From Paraburkholderia megapolitana (lineage in GTDB: Bacteria > Pseudomonadota > Gammaproteobacteria > Burkholderiales > Burkholderiaceae), in contig NZ_CP041745.1 of assembly GCF_007556815.1 (NCBI RefSeq), forward strand, positions 4,145,001 through 4,209,000: DNA of 64,000 bases. The letters are read 5' to 3'. Below, in pieces: positions 45,950 through 53,083 of this stretch. Below the pieces are notes generated by a model, which did not search any database, was not told where the DNA came from, and saw only the letters and a program-made list of their open reading frames with translations. Within the stretch, counting starts at the first letter, position 1; each line of letters opens with the position of its first letter. The position numbers and the translations under genes are program-made.

Positions 45950-47428
45950 ATGTCGTACGCCATTTTCAGAGGCGTTGCTCTAGCCGTTTGCGCAGCGCCC
46001 CTGATGGTCGCCTGTGGAGGCGGTAACGCCGGCAATCCAGGACCGATCAATTCCGCTCAATGCTCGGGAGCGAGTTGTGGCGTACAGGGTCCGCCTACGT
46101 CAGGCGCGGGCTCAGGTAGTGGTTCCGGCTCCAGCACCACCGCTGGCGCGCTGTGTCCTGCGACTGGCGATATCGTGAAGAGCACTTACCTTGGCGGTGC
46201 GGGCAGCGGCGAAGTGGTGTCGTTGAACATCGACGCGCAAGCGATGACCTACACGCTGAAGTGGCTCGAGTCTCCGATTCCGTTGCACACCGGCACGGTA
46301 ACGCCGTCGCGTGCAGGCGTGCAGATCACGGGCGCCGTGGCGCATCCGCCTACCGGCGCACTGCCGACCGCCGAACAGATCCGCTGCGCGTTCATCCTCA
46401 CGCCTGGCAGCGGGACAGCTTCGGTCGACGGCTCGACTTACAGCACCGCGGCTTCGTTCAATCAGGCTAATCCGCCGATGATTCTTGTGGGTCTTGGGGT
46501 GGCGGGTGGTGGGATTCCTGGGGCGACGGTTCAATTCAACGGTCTGAATATCGACGTGCTAGGCGTCCCGCTTTACAGCAACGTGGGCCAGGTGCCGAAC
46601 CGGCATTTCGATTTCTATCCATTCCTCGGCTTCGCGAGCACAACCACTGACATCTCTAAGTTGCCTGGTACCTATAACGGCCTGCTGTACCACCTCGCGC
46701 CGTCGGCAAGTTACCAGACGATAGCGACCAATTCGATCGAAACCTTCGACGCGAACGGCGGCTGTACGTCATCTAGCGCAGCCCCCACGGGTGGCTCTGC
46801 CAGTTCGACCGGCTGCTTGACGACAGGCGCAGCATGGACGCTAAACGGCAACGGTTATTTCGATAGCCAACAGGCCCCGCAACTATTGCCGCAGTTCAAA
46901 AAACCGATCGTCGGAGCGAGCGGAAAATCCGGTACTGCGCACATGGTGCTCGGCCAGATCAACGGCGCAACGGTTCCGCTCATAGTCCGCACCGGCTTCA
47001 TCAACCTTGGTACGGCACCGCTTTACACCGACGCGCAGATCGACGACGAATCCGGCATCTCGCTGCTAGCAAAAGCGACGCCGATCGCATCAGGCGGCTT
47101 CGACGGCGGTTACGTCGGCGCCGACTCCAACTTCAAGTACACGGCGACGCTGGTCCAGGGCACGACGGCCTCGTTCCTTAATCCGAGCACGTCGCAAACC
47201 GAAGACGGGTTCACCCTGAACTACGGTCTGTCGAGCCCCGGGCTCATCGGCGTCACTGTGTCGTCAAGCAAAACGGGCTATGCGATCGCTTCAGGTGGTC
47301 TCTATGCGATTGAAATCCAGGGTAACTCGAACGATTCGGTGAACAGCGGGATTACCCCGACGTCCGCCATTCCGAACGCCACGCCAAACATGCCGTACTT
47401 CGGCGTCGGAGCCCAAATCAGCAAATAG
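45950..47428 (+). CDS. DUF2957-type lipoprotein (first of two paralogs)
   Basis: The 492-residue protein has a lipoprotein signal ending LMVAC with Cys22, then Gly/Asn- and Ser/Gly-rich linkers to about residue 65. The body is beta-rich: LCPATGDIVKSTYLGGAGSG, ESPIPLHTGTVTPSRAG, FDFYPFLGFAS, VPLIVRTGFINLG and IDDESGISLLA. It aligns along its length with the next gene (LCPAT, ESPxP, GTVxPxRAG, DDESGIS). Both match the Burkholderia DUF2957 family, whose function is unknown. It should be anchored in the envelope. It opens a three-gene cluster with the OmpW-type porin. Confidence 0.78.
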   Translation: MSYAIFRGVALAVCAAPLMVACGGGNAGNPGPINSAQCSGASCGVQGPPTSGAGSGSGSGSSTTAGALCPATGDIVKSTYLGGAGSGEVVSLNIDAQAMTYTLKWLESPIPLHTGTVTPSRAGVQITGAVAHPPTGALPTAEQIRCAFILTPGSGTASVDGSTYSTAASFNQANPPMILVGLGVAGGGIPGATVQFNGLNIDVLGVPLYSNVGQVPNRHFDFYPFLGFASTTTDISKLPGTYNGLLYHLAPSASYQTIATNSIETFDANGGCTSSSAAPTGGSASSTGCLTTGAAWTLNGNGYFDSQQAPQLLPQFKKPIVGASGKSGTAHMVLGQINGATVPLIVRTGFINLGTAPLYTDAQIDDESGISLLAKATPIASGGFDGGYVGADSNFKYTATLVQGTTASFLNPSTSQTEDGFTLNYGLSSPGLIGVTVSSSKTGYAIASGGLYAIEIQGNSNDSVNSGITPTSAIPNATPNMPYFGVGAQISK

Positions 47429-47541
47429 ATAGCAAATAGCCGCGATGCAGGCGGGGACAGTGGCAGCAGTTAATTAAAGCAAGAGGCGGCTGGACAGGGA
47501 GCTGGCTGCTCACAAACAAAACATAGGATAGGAGGCGCGGT

Positions 47542-48765
47542 ATGGAATGGAAAATCGTCTCGGCGCTCGCTCTTGCTGCGCCGCTTCTCGGGGCGTGTAG
47601 CGGTGGCGGCAACGATCCACCGCCGACACCGGAGGTCAGGCTCTGTCCGGCTACGCTCGACTACACCACGGTCTACACCGGCGGCGGCGGCGACGGCGAA
47701 CTCGCCAAGCTGCAGATCGACACGACGAAGATGACCTGGCAGGTCAGCTATGTCGAATCACCGGTTCCGGCCACGGTGGGTACGGTCATGCCGACCCGCG
47801 CAGGCCAGACGGCGAGCGGCACGATGACGCAGGAAACGACGCTGCCGACGCAGAAGTTGAACCAGTGCGCCTACCGTCTGAACGGCGCGAGCCTCGACCC
47901 AACCCGTATCGCGCGTGTCTTCATCGGTGAAGGCGTTGCGGGCGGCACGATTCCGGGGGCGGAAATTTCGTTCGGCGGGGTGCTCGGCACCGGTGCAGTG
48001 CCTGACACGAAGTTCCCGTACTACCCGTTCATCGGCTTCTCGAGTCTGGAAACGAACCTGGCCAACGTAGCGGGCACGTACAACCAGGTCGGCTACCACC
48101 AGATTCCGTCGCAATCCTTCGCGCCGGTGGCCGTCAATTCGACGATCGTCATCAACGCCGACGGCACGTGGACCGAGACCGACATTAGCGGTGTCAACGC
48201 GGGCATCACCCAGCAAGCCGGCTCGAACTTCACGCAGTCGCCGGATGGCAGCGGTGCATTCGTCACCAACGGCTTCCTCGGTCAGGCCAAACCGACGCTG
48301 TCGGCCACGCCGCAAGCGAAGGGCTACATGATCGTCGGCAAGCTGCGCGGCCAGAACGTGCCGATCCTGGTCCGCACGGGCGCGGCCAGTTCGTCGCCGA
48401 CAGGCCCGTACGCGGACGACGAATCGGGTATCTCGATCCTCGCGCCGCAGACGACCATCGCCAGCGGTTCGCAGGACGGCGAGTACATCGGGGTAGACAG
48501 CCAGTTCGACTATCGCACGACAGCCATTGCAGGTACTCAAGCGACGTTGCTCGATCCGTTCCAGCCTTCGCAGGCATCGCTCGCGACGGCGCTGAACCTG
48601 AACTACGCGCAGACCGTACCGGGCATCGTGACGTCGTCGGTAACGAGCGCCGCAGCAGGTAGCACACCAACCGGGAAGTTCATCTTCACGGGCGGCGTGT
48701 TCGGCTACCTCGATCTGACGACGCCGTCGGCCCCGTACTTCACCGTCGGCGCATTTGTCCAGTGA
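47542..48765 (+). CDS. DUF2957-type lipoprotein (second paralog)
   Basis: The 407-residue protein has a lipobox LLGAC with Cys19, a short linker, then the same beta-rich body as the upstream gene: LCPATLDYTTVYTGGGGDG, ESPVPATVGTVMPTRAG, FPYYPFIGFSS, VPILVRTGA and ADDESGISILA. It lacks most of the linker and insertions that lengthen the first paralog. GGAGG precedes the ATG. The gap from the first copy is 113 bases. A tandem duplication followed by divergence is the simplest explanation. Confidence 0.78.
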   Translation: MEWKIVSALALAAPLLGACSGGGNDPPPTPEVRLCPATLDYTTVYTGGGGDGELAKLQIDTTKMTWQVSYVESPVPATVGTVMPTRAGQTASGTMTQETTLPTQKLNQCAYRLNGASLDPTRIARVFIGEGVAGGTIPGAEISFGGVLGTGAVPDTKFPYYPFIGFSSLETNLANVAGTYNQVGYHQIPSQSFAPVAVNSTIVINADGTWTETDISGVNAGITQQAGSNFTQSPDGSGAFVTNGFLGQAKPTLSATPQAKGYMIVGKLRGQNVPILVRTGAASSSPTGPYADDESGISILAPQTTIASGSQDGEYIGVDSQFDYRTTAIAGTQATLLDPFQPSQASLATALNLNYAQTVPGIVTSSVTSAAAGSTPTGKFIFTGGVFGYLDLTTPSAPYFTVGAFVQ

Positions 48766-49024
48766 GGGGATGCAGCACACGCATCCTGAGCGCAACCACA
48801 TGACGCCTCCCTGCCCGCCGCCCCAGTAGCGGCGGGTAAGGAGCCGGGGGAATGCGGGCAACCGGAAGCCGCAGTGACTTGCGCTGCAGGAAGCCCGCAT
48901 GAGGTCGGAACAGGTGCCAAAGCGGCTGGAATAAACGCTAAAGCATCGAGGCCGATCGACCGCTGTGCATGGGACCGGAGTCAGCGCTAAAGCGCGTACT
49001 GCGGTCGACAAGGAGAGGAAAAAG

Positions 49025-49852
49025 ATGAAAAGAATTATTGTGGCAGCGCTGGCCGCCTGCCTGTCGGCAGGTGCCTACGCGCAGCAGGCGGGCGATAACG
49101 TCGTCGCACTCGGCTGGTTTCACGTCGCACCGCTCGACCCGAACTCGGGGCCGTTGACAACCGGTGTCGCACAGACGCCGATCAATGGGCCGCTGCGGCT
49201 GCCCAATTCGTTCACGTCACCCGGCACGGGGCTGTCGACTAACAACGCCGACACGCTCGGCCTCGTCATCAGCCACTTCTTTACTGACCACATCGCCGTG
49301 TCGTCGGTGGCTGGCGTGCCGCCGGTGTTCAAGCTGTCCGGTCACGGCACGATCAAGCCGCCTGGACCGGCCGGCGCGCTCGGTAGCCAGAACCTCAGCG
49401 ACGGGCCCGCGAACCCGATCGTGAAGAGCGTGCGGCAGTGGAGCCCGGCGGTGATATTCCAGTATTACTTCAACTCGGCGACCTCGAAATTCCGGCCGTT
49501 CGTCGGTATCGGCGTGTCGTACAACTGGTTCTCCGACATCCAGCTGAACAACAACTTCGTCACGTCGACGCAGAACAACCTCGGCTCGATTCTCGCCGCG
49601 GGCGCCGGCAAACCGGGGCTGACTTCGGTGGAAGGGAAAGCGTCGTCGTCATGGCAGCCGGTGTTCAACGTGGGCGCGACCTACGCCCTCTCGAAGAACT
49701 TTGGCGTCGTGGCATCGGTGACCTACATCCCGTTGAAGACGACCTCGTCGGTCATCATCAAGGCCGCGGACGGCAGCGAACTCGGCGTGAGCAAGGCCGA
49801 GCTGAAAGCCGACCCGATCATCACGTTCCTCGCGCTGTCGTACAAGTTCTGA
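49025..49852 (+). CDS. OmpW-family outer membrane protein
   Basis: The 275-residue protein has a signal peptide (MKRIIVAALAACLSAGAYA, then QQAG) and the OmpW pattern: NNADTLGLVISHFFTDHIAV, VIFQYYFNSATSKFRPFVGI, GVSYNWFSDIQLN, and a C-terminal beta-strand ending in Phe (FLALSYKF). OmpW proteins are eight-stranded barrels for small hydrophobic molecules. It is longer than typical OmpW (about 210 residues) through loop insertions. It follows the two lipoprotein genes by 259 bases in the same direction and may act with them. AGGAGAGG lies just upstream. Confidence 0.87.
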   Translation: MKRIIVAALAACLSAGAYAQQAGDNVVALGWFHVAPLDPNSGPLTTGVAQTPINGPLRLPNSFTSPGTGLSTNNADTLGLVISHFFTDHIAVSSVAGVPPVFKLSGHGTIKPPGPAGALGSQNLSDGPANPIVKSVRQWSPAVIFQYYFNSATSKFRPFVGIGVSYNWFSDIQLNNNFVTSTQNNLGSILAAGAGKPGLTSVEGKASSSWQPVFNVGATYALSKNFGVVASVTYIPLKTTSSVIIKAADGSELGVSKAELKADPIITFLALSYKF

Positions 49853-49936
49853 GCGTGACGCGGCGTGCGCCCTGCGCGCCGCGTGCCTAAGCGCAGCATG
49901 GCGGGCGCGGCCGCCCCCCATGCAAAAACTCCAGAC

Positions 49937-49965
49937 GAAAAAAAGCCCGCCATGTTTGGCGGGCT
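49937..49965 (-). terminator. Rho-independent terminator, minus strand
   Basis: On the minus strand AGCCCGCC, a 6-base loop, GGCGGGCT and seven T end transcription coming from the LysE-type gene at 50121-50753. It is not oriented to end OmpW transcription. Confidence 0.8.
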
Positions 49966-50120
49966 GAATCCATATCAGGAGACATGGAGGAGACAGTTCC
50001 AACTATAGCAAAGCACGTGGTGCGACGCAACATTTTTGTCTGAATCCATGCTCTAAAATTGCTCTTCGGTAACAAATACAGGCTATTCCGGGATGGTGCG
50101 TCGCACCGCTCCAGCCCTCT

Positions 50121-50753
50121 TCAGTGCCGTACGAGCGCCATCATGGCGCCAAAACCGACGAACACACCGCCGGTTAGCCGGTTGAACGCCTTCGCGACGT
50201 TGCGGCTCTTCAGATGCGCGCCGATCCGCGAACCAAAGCCCGCGTATACGCAATACCAGCTCACCTCGATCACCGACAGCGTGGCCACGAGGATGCCGAA
50301 TTGCGGCAGCACCGGGCGCGCGGCGTCGATGAATTGCGGCAGCAGCGCGGCGGCGAACAGGATTGCCTTCGGATTGCTGCTCGCCACCAGGAAGCCGTTG
50401 CGAAAGAGCGCAGCGCGCGAGCGGAAGTGCGTCGCCGGCAGGTCAGCGGATGGCGCGGACGCTTCGACAGCGGGCGCGCGCCACGCCTTGACGCCGAGAT
50501 AGACCAGGTACACCGCACCGGCGATCCGCAGCGCGTTGAACATCGCCGGCCATGCCTTCAGGAACACGCCGAGCCCCGCCACCGACACTGCCAGCATCAA
50601 CACGAGCGCGGACAGGCTGCCAGCCATCGTCGCACTCGAGCGGCGCAGCCCGTGCCGCGCCCCATGCGTCATCATCAACAGCATGTTCGGGCCCGGAATC
50701 GCGCACACGACGAACACCGTCGCGAGGAACAGCCACCAGGTATGCAGGCTCAT
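50121..50753 (-). CDS. LysE/RhtB-family amino acid exporter
   Basis: The 210-residue membrane protein has about six transmembrane segments and the family start WWLFLATVFVVCAIPGPNML, then GARHGLRRSSATMAGSLSAL, VYLVYLGVKAWR and FRNGFLVASSNPKAILFAAA. RhtB-like proteins export amino acids or related metabolites. The next gene upstream on the same strand, a beta-hydroxyacid dehydrogenase, is 68 bases away. A terminator lies 156 bases downstream. Confidence 0.88.
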   Translation of the reverse strand: MSLHTWWLFLATVFVVCAIPGPNMLLMMTHGARHGLRRSSATMAGSLSALVLMLAVSVAGLGVFLKAWPAMFNALRIAGAVYLVYLGVKAWRAPAVEASAPSADLPATHFRSRAALFRNGFLVASSNPKAILFAAALLPQFIDAARPVLPQFGILVATLSVIEVSWYCVYAGFGSRIGAHLKSRNVAKAFNRLTGGVFVGFGAMMALVRH

Positions 50754-50821
50754 GGCAACGCTTCAGAAGAACGAATGGGCAGCCATTATGCCCGCGTACG
50801 GTGCATCGCGGGCGAGCCGGC

Positions 50822-51691
50822 TCAGCGCCCGGCCCGCCGTGCCGCCACCTTGCCCAGCACCGCAAAATCCTTCTCGCCGTCGCCGTGCGCAATCGCCTCG
50901 AGCAGGCTGTCGCGCACGGCGCTGCCCACCGGCAGCGGCGTCGAGACGAGTTCGGCCGCCGCCAGCGCGAGCCGCACGTCCTTCAACCCGAGACGCGCCT
51001 TGAAGAGCGCGGGCTCGTAGCGCTGCTCCGCGATCATCTTCCCGTACCCCTGATAAACCGGGCCGGGAAACACGCTGCTCGTGATGATGTCGAGAAAGTC
51101 CTGCATCGCAACGCCGTGGCCGCCCAGCAGCGCCGACGCCTCGCCGAGCGTTTCGACGGCCGAAGCCAGCATGAAATTGGCCGCGAGCTTGGCAACGTTC
51201 GCCTGTTGCGCAAGCGAGCCGATGCGCCACGTCTTCTGGCCGATCGCGTCGAACACCGGCTGCACACGGTCGATCGCTTCGGCAGGCCCCGCGGCGATGA
51301 TCGTCAGCTTCGCGGCGGCGGCAACGTCGGGACGTCCCATGACGGGCGCGGCGACATAGTGCAGGCCGCGTGCCGCGTGGGCGTGCGCGAGTTCTTCGGC
51401 TAGCGTCACCGAAATGGTGGCCATGTTCACGTGAATCAGACCGCGCGCGGCGCCTTCCAGCAGGCCTGCACTGACGACTTCGCGCAATGCGGTGTCGTCG
51501 GCGAGCATCGAGAACACGGCGTCGCCGGCGAAGGCCTCGGCGGGCGTCGCGACGACCTGCGCGCCGGCCTGTGCCAGCGATTGCGCGCGTTCCGGCGAGC
51601 GGTTCCAGACCCGTACGCGATGGCCGGCTTTCAGCATGTTGGCGACCATCGCGGTGCCCATCTCACCGAGACCGATAAAACCGATGTCCAT
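50822..51691 (-). CDS. NAD(P)-dependent beta-hydroxyacid dehydrogenase (3-hydroxyisobutyrate dehydrogenase-like)
   Basis: The 289-residue enzyme has an N-terminal Rossmann motif IGFIGLGEMGTAMVANML, the RVWNRSPE cofactor loop, and YVAAPVMGRPDVAAAAKLTI with the substrate-binding region. The catalytic Lys is in NVAKLAANFMLAS. GRP replaces the usual GG in the substrate motif, so the substrate may differ from 3-hydroxyisobutyrate; glyoxylate/succinic semialdehyde reductases and imine reductases are alternatives. It is adjacent to the amino acid exporter gene. Confidence 0.87.
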   Translation of the reverse strand: MDIGFIGLGEMGTAMVANMLKAGHRVRVWNRSPERAQSLAQAGAQVVATPAEAFAGDAVFSMLADDTALREVVSAGLLEGAARGLIHVNMATISVTLAEELAHAHAARGLHYVAAPVMGRPDVAAAAKLTIIAAGPAEAIDRVQPVFDAIGQKTWRIGSLAQQANVAKLAANFMLASAVETLGEASALLGGHGVAMQDFLDIITSSVFPGPVYQGYGKMIAEQRYEPALFKARLGLKDVRLALAAAELVSTPLPVGSAVRDSLLEAIAHGDGEKDFAVLGKVAARRAGR

Positions 51692-51830
51692 CTGTCACTC
51701 CCAATCTGCGAAAAACGAAAGTAAAGCACAGCCGTGTGACGCCTGCAGTGACACGCCGCGTGCGCGTCGCCGCTACCGGTGGCCGCGATGCGTACAATGC
51801 GGACTTATTCTTTCCGTAGAGACAATCCGT

Positions 51831-52115
51831 ATGCCAATGAAAAAGACCGACCTTGAGAAGAACAAGGCGCTGAAACTGAACAACGCGATGAAGCTGGCCA
51901 CCGCCGACCGTTTCGGCAAAGGCGCAGCGGCGCCTGCGCTCGACCGGCGCGAGCAGCGCAAGCTCGATCAGGCGCAAGGGCTCGTGCCGTTCGCATGCAA
52001 GCTCGAAAGCAATCTGGTCGAGCAATTGAAGACGCGCGCGGCCGCACACCCGGGCGGCATGAACGGCCTGCTCGACGAACTCATCAAGCGCGGTCTTGCC
52101 GCCGATGCGTCGTAG
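51831..52115 (+). CDS. Small conserved hypothetical protein, possible DNA-binding
   Basis: The 94-residue basic protein starts MPMKKTDLEKNKALKLNNAM and has RFGKGAAAPALDRREQRKLD. Its C-terminal part VPFACKLESNLVEQLKTRAA and MNGLLDELIKRGLA looks like a ribbon-helix-helix (strand then two helices), suggesting a DNA-binding or antitoxin-like fold. No partner gene is adjacent. The start at 51831 ignores an upstream open frame that overlaps the dehydrogenase gene. Function unknown. Confidence 0.65.
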   Translation: MPMKKTDLEKNKALKLNNAMKLATADRFGKGAAAPALDRREQRKLDQAQGLVPFACKLESNLVEQLKTRAAAHPGGMNGLLDELIKRGLAADAS

Positions 52116-52247
52116 CCCGAAACATCTCGCGAAGCCGGGCGCCGGCGTATGGGGTTAGGCAGCACGATGACCGGCGGCACGAACTCATGCAGGACTCTTG
52201 AGCAAGCTGACCGTAAGAAAAAAATTCAACTGCTCAAGTATTTTTCA

Positions 52248-52277
52248 TTGACTTGCCATCTGGCGAGTGCCTAAAAT
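52248..52277 (+). promoter_or_regulatory. Sigma-70 promoter of the NRAMP leader
   Basis: TTGACT at 52248-52253 and TAAAAT at 52272-52277 are separated by 18 bases. Transcription should start near 52285, giving a leader of about 800 bases before the transporter start at 53084. Confidence 0.65.
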
Positions 52278-52640
52278 CCCGCTGTTATCACAAAAGGGGC
52301 GAACGCCTTGGACAGTAGCAGTAGTCGATCTTCGACAGGTTTCTCTGCCTGACAGGCAGGACGTCCCGCGCTAAGTCTCTTCCCTAGCCGCCGTCTTGCC
52401 CAAAGGGCAAACGGTGCGCGCCGTAGTTACTCGTAGCAGTATCCGCAGTACTCCTCCGTGCACATTTACTGACCGCTGCCGTTACGGCATACGTGCGTTT
52501 GCGCGTATGCGTCATGGCCGGTCTGGCGTTGCGGGCATTGCCCGTTGCGCTGCGTCGTCACGCCCGTCATCCGCGTTGTCGCGGGACCGGCGTGTGGATC
52601 AACGTACCTGCGCACATGCACATGCGCAGAGGAGGCCGTC

Positions 52641-52742
52641 ATGCCTGACAGTGACTCTAGTGACTCTTGCCCTTCTCGCTTTTATTGCCGCACGCACTCG
52701 CGGCGCATGAGCAGCCCCTGCGCTGCACTGCGCGTCGCCTGA
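52641..52742 (+). CDS. Asp-rich 33-residue leader peptide of the NRAMP transporter gene
   Basis: ATG 52641 is 5 bases after GAGGAGG (52629-52635) and encodes MPDSDSSDSCPSRFYCRTHS plus a basic Ser/Ala/Cys tail ending RVA. The beginning, Pro then three Asp within seven residues, followed by an Arg-rich part, resembles the plan of the E. coli MgtL leader peptide, where early acidic and Pro residues destabilise the ribosome at low Mg2+. That mechanism here is inference. The strong ribosome binding site is the main evidence that it is translated. Confidence 0.55.
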   Translation: MPDSDSSDSCPSRFYCRTHSRRMSSPCAALRVA

Positions 52743-52800
52743 CGGAAAGTCCGCCGCATTCTTCCGGTCGCCGCCTCCCTTTGGCGCGGCCGTACGTGAA

Positions 52801-52832
52801 ACGGCGCAGCCGGCTTTCTGCGCGCCCGTTTT
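52801..52832 (+). terminator. Terminator-like hairpin in the NRAMP leader
   Basis: GCGCAG and CTGCGC pair around an 8-base loop, extended by ACG/CGT across a small bulge and followed by TTTT and G. It lies 59 bases after the leader-peptide stop and 24 before the second ORF. The T-run is short, so it is a weak or conditional terminator at most. Confidence 0.35.
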
Positions 52833-52855
52833 GACGTCTTACCGGAGGAATCGCC

Positions 52856-53017
52856 ATGCAATTCGCTCTCCTCGTTTCACAACTGCCGCGCATCGAAGAA
52901 GCGCGTACCCACTACAACGACATGCTGTCGCTGGAGCCGCGCCACCGCGGTTTGCGCGCGTCCGTTGCGACGGCATTCAACGCAGTTCGCGCTGCGTTGA
53001 AAGTGCGGCGTCGATAA
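52856..53017 (+). CDS. Small 53-residue protein encoded in the NRAMP leader
   Basis: ATG 52856 follows CGGAGGAA at ideal spacing. The peptide starts MQFALLVSQLPRIEEARTHY, continues through a helical amphipathic middle (NDMLSLEPRHRG) and ends with a basic helix rich in Ala, Val and Arg (ALKVRRR). No signal peptide is seen. It ends 66 bases before the transporter ATG and should be on the same mRNA. It could be a regulatory peptide, a small membrane-associated partner of the transporter, or a second leader. Family not recognised. Confidence 0.5.
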   Translation: MQFALLVSQLPRIEEARTHYNDMLSLEPRHRGLRASVATAFNAVRAALKVRRR

Positions 53018-53083
53018 AACACATCACACGACGCGGCCGGCAACGGCCGCGAAAACAATACTCACGCTTCGGAGAACGACATC

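Larger units (their letters stand above)
52285..53083 (+). ncRNA. Structured 5' leader of the NRAMP-type transporter gene, probable cis-regulator
   Basis: The 5' part carries a row of short perfect hairpins: GTCGA/TCGAC (52324-52336), CTGCCT/AGGCAG (52345-52359) and TTGCCC/GGGCAA (52396-52410). Further on is CTGCGCA/TGCGCAG (52608-52629), directly before a strong ribosome binding site and a leader ORF. A terminator-like hairpin (52801-52832) and a second small ORF (52856-53017) follow. I do not see the conserved loops of the yybP-ykoY or M-box riboswitches. The design suggests translation-coupled attenuation. Structure and function are inferred. Confidence 0.5.

Noticed and set aside
52285..52480. 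yybP-ykoY manganese riboswitch
   Set aside because: The position and the transporter family suggested it, but I could not find the conserved paired internal loops of that class; an Rfam search would decide.
52396..52710. 104-codon frame starting at TTG in the NRAMP leader
   Set aside because: No ribosome binding site, start within a hairpin, Arg/Thr/Ala-rich composition, and it overlaps the better-supported leader peptide.
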